NCBI RefSeq assembly: GCF_003570725.1
Contig: NZ_QWVS01000015.1
Coordinates: 175,843-239,842, forward strand
DNA from: Peribacillus asahii
GTDB taxonomy: Bacteria; Bacillota; Bacilli; Bacillales; DSM-1321
Direction: 5' to 3'
DNA: 64,000 nt
How positions within the stretch are numbered: position 1 is the first letter of the stretch; each line of letters opens with the position of its first letter. Positions 9,527 to 17,793 of this stretch are shown here, in pieces. Under the pieces are notes generated by a model. The model did not search any database. It was not told the DNA's origin and saw only the letters and a list, made by a program, of their open reading frames with translations. The position numbers and the translations under genes were made by a program.

Positions 9527-9707
9527 AATAGACCTATTATAATAGACCTGTATACATAAAATAAATTCTCTATCCATTTTTCTCCAAAGTGATTAGTCAA
9601 ATAGTTTAGGCTCATGTGAAAGGGTGATTTCACATGAGCCTAGAATCAACAACATTATTTAAGAAATCCTAAAAATTAAGAAATATTTACTTTTATGTAG
9701 GTCTATT
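9527..9707. repeat. MITE-like inverted-repeat element with perfect central hairpin
   Basis: Imperfect terminal inverted repeats AATAGACCT(GTAT)ACATAAAA (from 9541; AATAGACCT also at 9527) and its complement ending at 9707 flank about 130 bp. The centre is a perfect 15-bp stem, TAGGCTCATGTGAAA / TTTCACATGAGCCTA, with a 6-nt loop (about 9606-9641). There is no T run on either side, so it is not a simple terminator. Classification as a miniature element is inference. Confidence 0.4.
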
Positions 9708-10140
9708 TTATCACAATTAAATCCAATTCGAAATTCAGTTTTACAAAAAAACAAAAATTTGTATTGGAGCATCTCTTCGCTCACCTTACATATAATCACG
9801 CAATATTTTAGTGATTAAGGACATTACATTAAAATCACCAGAAATATTTACCACTAGACTTTTTTAAAAAAAGTGTATTAAATAAAGGTGAAATAGCATA
9901 TACTTTTACCAAATAAATGACTAAATATCCAATATTTCGATAATTTCAAACTTTCGAGTAGAAATTATCCAAATATAAGGGTAATATTAAATAAAGGACA
10001 TCTTATTGTTTCTGGAAGTTTCCGAGGAGTTGTAGGGTGGGTCCCAGCAAGATACATAGAGACAGCCCGAAGCTGTCCGGCATATCGGTTGTTTTCATTT
10101 GTTCAACAAAACCAATGAAAAATAATTAAGGAGTGATTGT
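9708..10140 (+). other. non-coding stretch with GC-rich structured leader of ytzE
   Basis: There is no supportable gene in these 430 bp. About 9708-9990 is AT-rich with nothing recognised. About 9995-10085 is distinctly GC-richer and can fold: TCTT/AAGA closing CTGG/CCAG, then GACAGC-CCGAA-GCTGTC (10060-10077). A further TTTTCATT/AATGAAAA stem sits just before the ytzE Shine-Dalgarno AAGGAG. It has GGGTGG but no T-box consensus, and I could not match it to a known riboswitch. A candidate cis-regulatory RNA of unknown class. Confidence 0.4.
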
Positions 10141-10362
10141 TTGAAACCTTCAACAAATCGCATGTTAACCCGTATTAAATCCGTTTATATGTTTATCAAT
10201 GACAACGGTACGGTATCTACTCAAGAGATTGTAGAAGAATTTGGTATCACTCCTCGAACAGTACAGCGCGATTTAAATGTCTTAGCTTACAATGACCTGG
10301 TTAAAAGCCCAAGCCGTGGCTTCTGGACAACAACTAATAAGAAGGTAAAGATGTCATCTTAA
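10141..10362 (+). CDS. ytzE: YtzE-like DeoR-type HTH protein
   Basis: This 73-residue protein is essentially one DeoR-type helix-turn-helix: STQEIVEEFGITPRTVQRDLNVL (residues about 26-48) followed by a wing, LVKSPSRGFW. It lacks the C-terminal sugar-phosphate domain of full DeoR regulators, as does B. subtilis YtzE. The start is TTG at 10141 with AAGGAG 8 nt upstream. It is a single-gene unit with a structured leader and its own terminator. The target is unknown; it could act as a DNA-binding protein lacking ligand sensing. Confidence 0.85.
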   Translation: MKPSTNRMLTRIKSVYMFINDNGTVSTQEIVEEFGITPRTVQRDLNVLAYNDLVKSPSRGFWTTTNKKVKMSS

Positions 10363-10402
10363 ACAAAAATCGATCCACCCGAAAATCGATGTGTATTATA
10401 TG

Positions 10403-10438
10403 GAATGAGGCCGACATATTGTCCGCCTCATTTTTTTG
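10403..10438 (+). terminator. terminator of ytzE
   Basis: ATGAGGC-c-GAC / GTC-c-GCCTCAT stem followed by seven T on the plus strand. Confidence 0.8.
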
Positions 10439-11152
10439 CTATTGACCTCTCTTCAAGCCCTCTAGCTCCTCATCCGTCAATTCCCGATACTCTCCAAGTT
10501 CAAGCTCCTCATCTAACTGCAAGCTTCCCATTGACAAGCGTTTTAAATAAATCACTCGCTTATCGACAGCTTCAAACATCCGCTTCACTTGATGAAACTT
10601 CCCTTCGGTAATCGTCAGTTCAATGTCAGATGTGGGGCCTGATTTTAAAATAACGAGCTCACCTGGCTTCGTTAAATAGCCATCATCCAGGGTCACACCT
10701 GCTCGAAACGCTTCAATATCCCGCTCTGTCACTTCTCCTTCAATTACTGCAAAATACGTCTTCGGTACATGCTTTTTCGGTGATAATAATTGGTGGGCCA
10801 ACTGACCATCGTTTGTAATCAGCAATAACCCTTCCGTATCTTTATCCAAACGCCCAACCGGAAACGGCTCATAGATGGAATCCTCAAGCCCCAATAAATC
10901 AATAACCGTTTCTTGATAATGGTCTTCCGTTGCCGATAATACACCGGGCGGCTTATTCATCATTAAGTACACAAATTCCTTGTACTCTATCTGTTCTCCA
11001 TGAACGGTTACAATGTCTTCCTCCGGCTTCACATGCAGCTTTGCATCCTTAACGATGGCTTCATTTACTTTTACTGCTCCAGATTTCAGCAATCCCTTTA
11101 CTTCTTTTCTACTTCCATAGCCAATATTTGCGAGTAATTTATCAATTCTCAT
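10439..11152 (-). CDS. rsuA: 16S rRNA pseudouridine synthase (RsuA family, YtzG)
   Basis: This 237-residue protein has an N-terminal S4 RNA-binding domain (MRIDKLLANIGYGSRKEVKG) and a RsuA/RluB-type catalytic domain with GRLDKDTEGLLL (catalytic Asp in RLD, about residue 103). By homology it isomerises a uridine of 16S rRNA (U516 in E. coli numbering) to pseudouridine. It lies upstream of nothing co-directional within 40 bp and is followed by the ytzE terminator in opposing orientation. In B. subtilis the gene is also next to ytgP. Confidence 0.9.
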   Translation of the reverse strand: MRIDKLLANIGYGSRKEVKGLLKSGAVKVNEAIVKDAKLHVKPEEDIVTVHGEQIEYKEFVYLMMNKPPGVLSATEDHYQETVIDLLGLEDSIYEPFPVGRLDKDTEGLLLITNDGQLAHQLLSPKKHVPKTYFAVIEGEVTERDIEAFRAGVTLDDGYLTKPGELVILKSGPTSDIELTITEGKFHQVKRMFEAVDKRVIYLKRLSMGSLQLDEELELGEYRELTDEELEGLKRGQ

Positions 11153-11269
11153 ATAATCTCTTTTTTCAACTCCATAAATTTCATAATAATATTCTCCATC
11201 TAATAGGTCGGTATCAACCTGCCAGTTTATACTTTTCCCTGCTAATTTATGTACTTTATCCGTAAAAAA

Positions 11270-11297
11270 GCAGAAAAAGCGGAGGAAGCTCCTCCAC
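11270..11297 (-). terminator. terminator of murJ
   Basis: GTGGAGGA-GCT-TCCTCCGC stem (one G-U) followed by TTTTTC on the minus strand. Confidence 0.75.
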
Positions 11298-11300
11298 CTT

Positions 11301-12908
11301 CTATAATTTTAATCGTTTTTGCAAACGCTCGATCCGACTGCCAAATAATCGGTGAGCCAACTTACTTTTTAAAGCAACGGCTGCGTAAAAAAGACCGCCA
11401 AAGCCAACACAAATCGCAACTATGACAATCGCCTGCCATCTGCTTTCTACATCAAGGAACAACTCCAAGCCACTTTCTACACCCCAAACAATTAAAGCCA
11501 TTCCAGCCGTGAAAGCAATAATAAGCAATGTTCTACGTATAATAAGATTATAGCGATAGCCTGTAAAATAAGAAATGAAAGCTAAATTTAACACAACAGC
11601 TGCTAGGAAACCAAGCGTTGTAGCATAAATTGAACCCTTCGTTTCAAACCATTGAATCAATGGAATGTTCAAGCTCAGCTTAACCAAAAATCCAACAAGC
11701 AGACTTAATATGGTAAACTTTTGCTCATTAATTCCTTGTAAAATAGCGGCTGTTACTGAAAATAACGCAAAGAGAATGGCTGTTGGCGCATATGCTTGAA
11801 GTACCTCTGTACCTAACGGGTTATGACTATAAAAAGCTGAATAAACCGGATCCGCTAACACAGACATCCCCACAACAGCTGGAATCGTCAAAAATAATAA
11901 AATCTGAAACGATTGATCGAGCTGATACTTAAACAGGTTGTGATCCCCACTGATATAAGCCTTTGTTACCGATGGCACAAGCGCCATGGAAAAACCAGTT
12001 GCAAGTGTCATTGGAATGATGACAAGCTTTTGAGCATACACATTCAAAATCCCTAATGCATCTTCAGAGATATTATCTAAACCAATAGAAACCATTGCTC
12101 GGTTAAATGTCAAAGAATCCACTTGCTGAAATAAAGGCATAGCAATCCCTACAAACACAAACGGAATCGATGAGAATAAAATCTCCTTATAAATTTGTAC
12201 AAGTGAAATATGAACCGTGCCTTTATCTTGTGACAGTAACTGATCTAATTTTGGCTTTCGTTTTTTCCAGTGCCACAAAAGCACAGCCAGACCACCAACA
12301 GCCCCAACTGTTGCTGCAAATGTTGCGATACTAATAGCTGTTACCAATTTGCCGTCCATAAGTTTTAGCACAACATATACACCCGCTAAAAGGAAAACAA
12401 TCCGAATAATCTGCTCTACTACCATAGAAACGGCAGAAGGCTCCATCTCTTCATGTCCTTGCAAAAACCCGCGGATAATGCTCATAAACGGAACGATAAT
12501 AAGTGCAAAACTAATGGCACGAATGACGGCCGTTGTATCTTCAACCGGCAACGGATTCTCCCCAACCGTAACAAATCCCGCATAGAATGGAGCCATTGAA
12601 TATAATGTTAAGAATGAAAGAAAACCAGTTATCAACATTAAAAGTAAACTGGATTTAAATAGCTTTCGACCTACAGCATATTCTTCTAACGCATTATATT
12701 TAGAAATAAACTTCGAAACAGCAAGGGGCATCCCCGCTGTCGCAAAACTAAGGAAAATAGAATACGGAACATATCCATATTGGTACAATGTAGCCCCTTT
12801 GTTGCCAACCATCGCTTCAAACGGGATTAAATAAAACAATCCTAAAACTTTTGATAAAATTGAACCAAGCGTTAATATAAAAGCCCCTTTTAAGAACTTA
12901 GACGACAT
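11301..12908 (-). CDS. murJ: lipid II flippase MurJ (YtgP), MOP superfamily
   Basis: This 535-residue polytopic membrane protein has about 14 hydrophobic segments and the MviN/polysaccharide-transporter pattern. The N-terminus is FLKGAFILTLGSILSKVLGL, followed by AGMPLAVSKFISKYNA. B. subtilis YtgP, adjacent to ytfP in that genome, is the MurJ-type flippase that moves lipid II outward for peptidoglycan synthesis. The start is ATG 12908 with a modest AGGATGGG site. It is divergent from ytfP. Distinguishing it from other MOP exporters rests on synteny as well as family resemblance. Confidence 0.88.
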   Translation of the reverse strand: MSSKFLKGAFILTLGSILSKVLGLFYLIPFEAMVGNKGATLYQYGYVPYSIFLSFATAGMPLAVSKFISKYNALEEYAVGRKLFKSSLLLMLITGFLSFLTLYSMAPFYAGFVTVGENPLPVEDTTAVIRAISFALIIVPFMSIIRGFLQGHEEMEPSAVSMVVEQIIRIVFLLAGVYVVLKLMDGKLVTAISIATFAATVGAVGGLAVLLWHWKKRKPKLDQLLSQDKGTVHISLVQIYKEILFSSIPFVFVGIAMPLFQQVDSLTFNRAMVSIGLDNISEDALGILNVYAQKLVIIPMTLATGFSMALVPSVTKAYISGDHNLFKYQLDQSFQILLFLTIPAVVGMSVLADPVYSAFYSHNPLGTEVLQAYAPTAILFALFSVTAAILQGINEQKFTILSLLVGFLVKLSLNIPLIQWFETKGSIYATTLGFLAAVVLNLAFISYFTGYRYNLIIRRTLLIIAFTAGMALIVWGVESGLELFLDVESRWQAIVIVAICVGFGGLFYAAVALKSKLAHRLFGSRIERLQKRLKL

Positions 12909-13136
12909 ATAATCCCATCCTGCCTGTATCAGTTACATTGAGAAACTCATCAATATCCTAACAAATCTAAACATTTCTGTATACTTGCCGATATAAAGAG
13001 TTTGTCTCAAAACAAAAACTACTCTTCAGTTTACCTTTTTCTAACACAATACTCAATCTAATTTATTCGTTATTTTCTACATTTACAAAAATGCTTTATA
13101 ATAGGAAGAATGAAAATGGAGAAGTGGTGATAACTA

Positions 13137-14405
13137 TTGAAATATGACGTAATTGTAATTGGCGGCGGCCCTTCTGGATTAATGGCAGCTATTGCGGCTG
13201 GTGAAAAAGGAGCTCGTGTACTTTTAGTCGATAAAGGCGAAAAGCTCGGTCGCAAGCTTGCCATCTCTGGTGGCGGGCGTTGCAACGTTACCAACCGTTT
13301 ATCGATTGATGAAATTATTCAGCATATTCCCGGCAATGGACGTTTTCTATACAGCGCCTTCTCGGAATTTAACAATGAAGACATTATTCAATTTTTTGAA
13401 AAACTAGGTGTACAACTAAAAGAAGAAGATCATGGACGCATGTTCCCAGTAAACGATAAAGCACAAAGCGTTGTCGATGCACTGTTAACTCGCCTGAATC
13501 AACTTAATGTCACTATTTATAAAAATGCTCCTGTTGCCGACGTCCTGTATGAAGAGGGTCATACAGCAGGAATACAGCTAAAAGATGGACAAACATTCGA
13601 GGCGAATGCTCTTGTCATTGCCGTCGGAGGTAAATCTGTGCCGCATACAGGTTCTACAGGCGACGGTTACGCTTGGGCTAAAAAAGCAGGACATACTATT
13701 ACTGAATTATTCCCTACAGAGGTTCCCGTCTTAAGCAACGAGCCGTTTATCAAGGCTAAAACGTTGCAAGGTCTATCGTTACGAGATATCTCTCTTAGCG
13801 TGCTTAACCCAAAAGGAAAACCATTAATCACGCACCGTATGGATATGATTTTCACCCACTTTGGCATCTCCGGTCCAGCCGTGCTGCGCTGCAGTCAATT
13901 TGTTGTCAAAGCGATGAAAAAGTGGAATCTGCATGAAGTGACCATGCAGTTGGATGTTCTTCCCGACCAAAATAAAGAAGAGGTATTTCAAATGCTCATG
14001 AAAGAAATTAAAGCTGAGCCGAAGAAAGCAATTAAAAATACGTTAAAAGGTCTAGTACCTGAACGTTACTTACATTTCTTATTAGAGCGCAGCGGCATCG
14101 ATCTTCAAGAGCAAGGAGCTATGCTCTCTCACGAAAAAATCCGCCGTTTAGCGGAATTATGTAAGGACTTTCGCTTTACTGTAAATGGGACACAACCGCT
14201 TGAAAAAGCTTTCGTTACAGGTGGTGGTGTATCTGTTAAAGAGATTCACCCGAAAGAAATGGCTTCCAAATTGATGGATGGACTTTACTTCTGCGGTGAA
14301 ATTTTAGACATACACGGCTACACAGGCGGCTACAATATCACATCCGCACTCGTTACCGGCAGACTCGCTGGGATGAACGCAGCTGCTTTCTCTAAAAACA
14401 AGTAA
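13137..14405 (+). CDS. ytfP: HI0933-family FAD-dependent flavoprotein (YtfP)
   Basis: This 422-residue protein opens with the FAD dinucleotide-binding motif [17 protein letters not shown] (residues about 9-25). [16 protein letters not shown] then follows, diagnostic of the HI0933/YhiN family, and the C-terminus has [17 protein letters not shown]. The enzyme reaction in this family is not established. The start is TTG at 13137 behind GGAG/GGTG. It is divergent from murJ, as in B. subtilis ytgP/ytfP. Confidence 0.92.
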   Translation: MKYDVIVIGGGPSGLMAAIAAGEKGARVLLVDKGEKLGRKLAISGGGRCNVTNRLSIDEIIQHIPGNGRFLYSAFSEFNNEDIIQFFEKLGVQLKEEDHGRMFPVNDKAQSVVDALLTRLNQLNVTIYKNAPVADVLYEEGHTAGIQLKDGQTFEANALVIAVGGKSVPHTGSTGDGYAWAKKAGHTITELFPTEVPVLSNEPFIKAKTLQGLSLRDISLSVLNPKGKPLITHRMDMIFTHFGISGPAVLRCSQFVVKAMKKWNLHEVTMQLDVLPDQNKEEVFQMLMKEIKAEPKKAIKNTLKGLVPERYLHFLLERSGIDLQEQGAMLSHEKIRRLAELCKDFRFTVNGTQPLEKAFVTGGGVSVKEIHPKEMASKLMDGLYFCGEILDIHGYTGGYNITSALVTGRLAGMNAAAFSKNK

Positions 14406-14502
14406 GAAGCAAGTGTCTCTGCCTATTTTTATGTGATGTGAATATATTCTTCTCAAATGATGATATTAACAAAGAACGAACCTTATTTGGGAGGAAGCGA
14501 TT

Positions 14503-14625
14503 ATGGTAAACTCAGAGGATTTTGTAGAAAGAATTCAAGAGCAGCAACAAAAACAAGAAAAAAACAAACAACACCAAGGCAACGGAAATCCTGCCAAGAA
14601 AAAGCCGAACAAAACCCATAAATAA
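14503..14625 (+). CDS. DUF4023-type 40-residue protein
   Basis: A 40-codon gene with a strong GGGAGGA site 8 nt before ATG 14503. The product is very polar and Gln/Lys rich, starting MVNSEDFVERIQEQQQKQEK and ending KKKPNKTHK. The pattern 'polar helix, HQGxGxP, KKKPNK' matches my memory of DUF4023 microproteins of Bacillales. Function unknown. It is followed directly by a terminator, so it is probably expressed alone. Confidence 0.65.
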   Translation: MVNSEDFVERIQEQQQKQEKNKQHQGNGNPAKKKPNKTHK

Positions 14626-14636
14626 CGAAAACTCAT

Positions 14637-14664
14637 AAAAGGCTGTTCAATCGAGCAGCCTTTT
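14637..14664 (+). terminator. terminator of the DUF4023 gene
   Basis: AAAAGGCTG / CAGCCTTTT stem with 10-nt loop. Confidence 0.75.
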
Positions 14665-14698
14665 GTATGCCCCAAATACATCCCTACTGACGGAAACT

Positions 14699-15178
14699 TT
14701 ATTTAATTGCCAGCCAAATTTCATTATAAGAATTTGCACAATAGAGATCAGAATCTATATATGCTTCAATTGGCGGAATGTTAGCAGGTTCATAAACGTT
14801 AGACGCAAACCATTTTGAATCAATTTGTTTCCACGTATTAATCATAGCGGTCGGAATGGGTCCTCGTACTTCAAAAACGATCCATTTGGATGCAGGTAAT
14901 TCAAAACTCCATAATTCAGTTGACACTTCACCACTATATTCCGCAGCAATCCAGTAGTCCATCTTATTTGTCTCTTTATTAAAATTTTCTGTAATACCCA
15001 ATAAACCTTTAATTTGTCCATTATTTAATTGAGACAATTGAGCAACCGTTCCATTTTCATGAGCTTCACTCCAGAACTTTGGAATGTCTGGAATTCCGCC
15101 CTCCTCTGCTGTACACAAACATTCTCGCTTCACACCTACTACTTGAAAAGCACCTCTTTCAACAATGTGATATTTCAT
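14699..15178 (-). CDS. GyrI-like / AraC effector-binding domain protein
   Basis: A 159-residue stand-alone effector-binding domain starting MKYHIVERGAFQVVGVKREC, with the late motif WIVFEVRGPIPTAMINTWKQI typical of the GyrI/AraC-E domain. Such proteins bind small hydrophobic or cationic ligands, and some hydrolyse drugs. Start 15178 is chosen because GGAAGGAG lies 8 nt upstream; the frame extends 21 codons further to 15241 without a ribosome site. No DNA-binding domain is attached. The MGMT-like gene lies just upstream in the same direction. Confidence 0.82.
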   Translation of the reverse strand: MKYHIVERGAFQVVGVKRECLCTAEEGGIPDIPKFWSEAHENGTVAQLSQLNNGQIKGLLGITENFNKETNKMDYWIAAEYSGEVSTELWSFELPASKWIVFEVRGPIPTAMINTWKQIDSKWFASNVYEPANIPPIEAYIDSDLYCANSYNEIWLAIK

Positions 15179-15244
15179 TAGTTCTGCTCCTTCCAGATTT
15201 ACTTGTGTCATCTTATACTCGATAAAGATGGAATAAATCATCCC

Positions 15245-15574
15245 TTAATCCAAAACGGACTCGCAATCAATACTAGGATGATATCGATACTTCGCAAGAT
15301 CTATTTTATCATTTTGAATTTGGACACCCTCCTGTTCAAGCTTCATTTTTTGAACAAATCTTACCTCTTCATTTTTAATGCTTATTTCCCCTTTCGCATT
15401 AATGACACGATGCCAAGGAAGCTCATATTTATGACTGCTTGAATGTAAAATTCGTACAACTTGTCTGGCTCCTCTTGGACTTCCAGCCAGCTTAGCAATT
15501 TGCCCATATGTCATAACGTTTCCAGGTGGAATTTGTTGAATCATTTGAATAACTCGCTCTGTAAACTTTTCCAT
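15245..15574 (-). CDS. alkyltransferase-like protein (ATL), Cys replaced by Trp
   Basis: A 109-residue MGMT-fold domain with the helix-turn-helix and arginine finger (GSPRGARQVVRIL, residues 31-43). At the catalytic PCHR position it reads PWHRVIN, with Trp54 in place of the acceptor Cys. That substitution defines the alkyltransferase-like proteins, which bind O6-alkylguanine and pass it to nucleotide excision repair without removing the alkyl group. Length is typical for ATL. It lies upstream of and co-directional with the GyrI-like gene, 66 bp from that gene's start. Confidence 0.9.
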   Translation of the reverse strand: MEKFTERVIQMIQQIPPGNVMTYGQIAKLAGSPRGARQVVRILHSSSHKYELPWHRVINAKGEISIKNEEVRFVQKMKLEQEGVQIQNDKIDLAKYRYHPSIDCESVLD

Positions 15575-15724
15575 AATTTCCGCTCCTTAAAACGCAGTTA
15601 TGATTAAGACGTTATATAAAAATACAATAAAGCAGAACAGAGCAACGTCCCCATTAGCGCTTATTGATTCACAATCGAATGTCTTATTTTTGTTGATGAT
15701 ACCTTAGTTTTTTCAAACAGACAA

Positions 15725-15756
15725 CACAAAGAGCTGCCTCCATACTGAGACAGCTC
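15725..15756 (-). terminator. terminator of cse60-like gene
   Basis: GAGCTG (15731-15736) / CAGCTC (15751-15756) extended by partial pairing, then TTTGTGTT on the minus strand. Confidence 0.6.
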
Positions 15757-15758
15757 CT

Positions 15759-15944
15759 TCACTTTTTCTTATAAACAATCATTGCACTAAAGCAGTAAAT
15801 TTGTTCATCTTCCTCTTCAGCATTCATAGCCACATTATATTTAATATCGACAATTTGACTGTCGCGAATGTTAACGAGAAAAGCGTTCATTTCTTCTTCT
15901 AAATCCTTTTCATGCTCCGTATCAAACAACTTCACTTGAATCAT
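15759..15944 (-). CDS. cse60: sporulation protein Cse60 homologue
   Basis: A 61-residue protein, MIQVKLFDTEHEKDLEEEMN at the start and EEDEQIYCFSAMIVYKKK at the end, matching the Cse60 family. In B. subtilis Cse60 is a small SigE-controlled sporulation protein of unknown activity. Here it is a single gene with its own terminator. I did not find a convincing SigE promoter by eye. Its presence supports an endospore-forming host. Confidence 0.75.
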   Translation of the reverse strand: MIQVKLFDTEHEKDLEEEMNAFLVNIRDSQIVDIKYNVAMNAEEEDEQIYCFSAMIVYKKK

Positions 15945-16010
15945 CGGCGTCTTCCCTGCCTTTATTTTTTAAAACAGGGTACCCTATTTCAAGACATGTT
16001 ATACCTTAAA

Positions 16011-16322
16011 TTATTTAAAAACGACTTCCCCTGTCCATTCGAGCATACCGCCAGTCATATTCACAACTTTAAAGCCTTGTTCCTGTAGGTAATGACAAAC
16101 ATTTTCACTTCGACGTCCTGAACGACAAACGAAGATATACTCTTTTTCTTTATCAAATTGATCAAGATTTGCTGGAATTTCATTCATCGGAATATGTTTT
16201 GCTTCTCCAATCATTCCCATTTGTACTTCTTCATCTTCACGCACGTCAACAATTTCTAGTTGTTCTCCTGCTTCAAGCTTAGCTTCTAATTCTGCTGGAG
16301 TAATAATTTTAATTTCTGACAT
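16011..16322 (-). CDS. rhodanese-like domain protein
   Basis: A single rhodanese domain of 103 residues. The active-site loop is CRSGRRS with catalytic Cys66, preceded by EIVDVREDEE. Single-domain rhodaneses carry persulfide sulfur in the cytoplasm. The Arg-rich loop favours sulfurtransferase over phosphatase activity. The ATG at 16322 follows GAGGTGC. No sulfur-pathway gene is adjacent. Confidence 0.9.
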   Translation of the reverse strand: MSEIKIITPAELEAKLEAGEQLEIVDVREDEEVQMGMIGEAKHIPMNEIPANLDQFDKEKEYIFVCRSGRRSENVCHYLQEQGFKVVNMTGGMLEWTGEVVFK

Positions 16323-16454
16323 CCTAGCACCTCATTCATAAGTTTTCTCTATTTCATTATAACTATTGAATATAGTAAGGTAAAATTTCACCTTTGAAAT
16401 TATTTTTTCTCATACAAGAGCATATACTCCTACTAGAAAAGGAGGGGTCATATT

Positions 16455-16829
16455 ATGGGGATTCGGTTTCTTAAGATTTCCGTTGTGTACTTCATCATCG
16501 GTGTTGGTTTAGGTATGTTTATGTCGATTACACATCATTTTGAGTATGCTCCATCCCATGCACATATCAATCTTTTAGGCTGGGCTTCCTTTGCACTTGC
16601 AGGCCTTATTTATCACCTCTTCCCAGCTCTAGCCGAAAAGCTTCTCGGTAAGCTTCACTTTTGGCTGACTAATATCGGATTGCCAATCATGATGATTAGC
16701 CTTATCGTGCTCGAATCTGGAAACGCTTCCGTTCAGCCCCTCGTAGCTATTGGAGCCAGCATCATGAGTCTCGGTATTCTTTGTTTTGTTCTTAATGTAC
16801 TTATCAATCTTCATAATACTAACAAATAA
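16455..16829 (+). CDS. CcoN-like mini membrane protein (heme-copper oxidase subunit I-like)
   Basis: A 124-residue protein with about four membrane segments. The motif APSHAHINLLGWASFALAGLIY near residue 33, with His-x-His, resembles the N-terminal part of cbb3-type oxidase subunit I, and such short proteins are often labelled 'cytochrome-c oxidase'. It is far too short to be a catalytic subunit (usually over 450 residues). A heme-binding or oxidase-related role is possible but unproven. Strong AAAGGAGGGG site; terminator downstream. Confidence 0.7.
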   Translation: MGIRFLKISVVYFIIGVGLGMFMSITHHFEYAPSHAHINLLGWASFALAGLIYHLFPALAEKLLGKLHFWLTNIGLPIMMISLIVLESGNASVQPLVAIGASIMSLGILCFVLNVLINLHNTNK

Positions 16830-16857
16830 TCATCCACCTTCTAATACCACCTTTTCA

Positions 16858-16884
16858 AGCCTCAAAAAATTGGGGCTTTTTTTA
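16858..16884 (+). terminator. terminator of CcoN-like gene
   Basis: AGCCTCAA / TTGGGGCT stem followed by seven T. Confidence 0.8.
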
Positions 16885-17070
16885 CTTTTCCTTTTCTCCA
16901 TTCTTAAGCAAAAATCCAGTCAGGAACTATTCTCAGGATTCAAGTAAGTATAAAGAATATTTCAAAAACTTTTTTACAAACTTATGGACTTATACTATAA
17001 TTAAGTTTATTTGAGCAGAATATCAAGATAATTTCTAATGATTATAAATAGTTAGAGAAGAGGGTTATCC

Positions 17071-17619
17071 ATGATTAATAACAGAATATCTCCTATAACA
17101 AAGAGTATCGTTTTCATTGGGTTTATGGGAGTAGGTAAAACTACGATTGGACAGTTAGTAGCCAAGAAACTATATAGAGATTTTATTGATATAGATCAGG
17201 AAATTGAAAAAGAATATAATATGCCTACAACAGAAATATTCAAGCAAATCGGGGAAAAAGCTTTCCGTGAAAAAGAAAAAAGTTTAATTGAACACTTTAG
17301 CCAACAACCATTGAAAATTATTTCTGTTGGAGGAGGAGCTTTTTTACAGGAAGAAATCCGAAATATTTGTCTAGATAACTGCATCGTGTTCTTCTTAGAT
17401 TTGTCGTGGGAATACTGGAAGGACAGAATCAATTTAATTATTGATAGCAGACCAGTATTACAAGGACGCACTCTTGAGGAAATTAAAGAACTTTTTAATA
17501 ATAGACAGGAGATTTACTCCTACCACCACTCAAAAGTTAAAACAGATGGCCTTGATGTTGAAGAAGTTGCAGATTATATAGTCGAATCGCTGAAAGTCAC
17601 TTGGGACACTCACGAATAA
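17071..17619 (+). CDS. aroK: shikimate kinase
   Basis: A 182-residue P-loop kinase. Walker A GFMGVGKTTIG (residues 18-28), the shikimate-binding DIDQEIE near 41, VGGGAF near 87, and the lid Arg region near SRPVLQGRTLEEI. It phosphorylates shikimate with ATP in the chorismate pathway, which also feeds the menaquinone genes elsewhere in this window. It is a monocistronic unit followed by a long hairpin terminator. B. subtilis AroI has similar length. Confidence 0.9.
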   Translation: MINNRISPITKSIVFIGFMGVGKTTIGQLVAKKLYRDFIDIDQEIEKEYNMPTTEIFKQIGEKAFREKEKSLIEHFSQQPLKIISVGGGAFLQEEIRNICLDNCIVFFLDLSWEYWKDRINLIIDSRPVLQGRTLEEIKELFNNRQEIYSYHHSKVKTDGLDVEEVADYIVESLKVTWDTHE

Positions 17620-17620
17620 T

Positions 17621-17684
17621 AAAAAAGATGACTAGAATATAGGGTAAAGGAGTATCTCCTTACCTATAAACTAGTCATCTTTTC
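17621..17684. terminator. long bidirectional terminator hairpin
   Basis: An outer stem AAAAGATGACTAG / CTAGTCATCTTTT encloses a second stem, GGTAAAGGAG / CTCCTTACC. It lies between aroK and the convergent Lrp-type gene. Confidence 0.8.
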
Positions 17685-17793
17685 TATTCCTCTTTAAAAA
17701 CTTTGTTAATAAGCCCAAAATCGTTTGTTCACAACACGATTTAACATAACTAAAAAATTATATAACAACAGCCTGCTTCCTAAGCTTATTACG

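Noticed and set aside
9496..9633. 46-codon N-terminal extension of the chemoreceptor
   Set aside because: It runs through a perfect hairpin, adds an unneeded hydrophobic stretch and has no ribosome site, while GAGGAGG precedes ATG 9495.
10030..10060. T-box-like GGGTGG in the ytzE leader
   Set aside because: The T-box core ACCGCG, the terminator/antiterminator pair and a Stem I are all absent, and ytzE is not an aminoacylation or amino-acid gene.
13070..13294. 74-codon minus-strand frame over the start of ytfP
   Set aside because: Low-complexity product antisense to a well-supported flavoprotein gene; no ribosome site.
16455..16829. Full cytochrome oxidase subunit I
   Set aside because: Only about a quarter of the required length and lacks the other His ligands, so it was called CcoN-like only.
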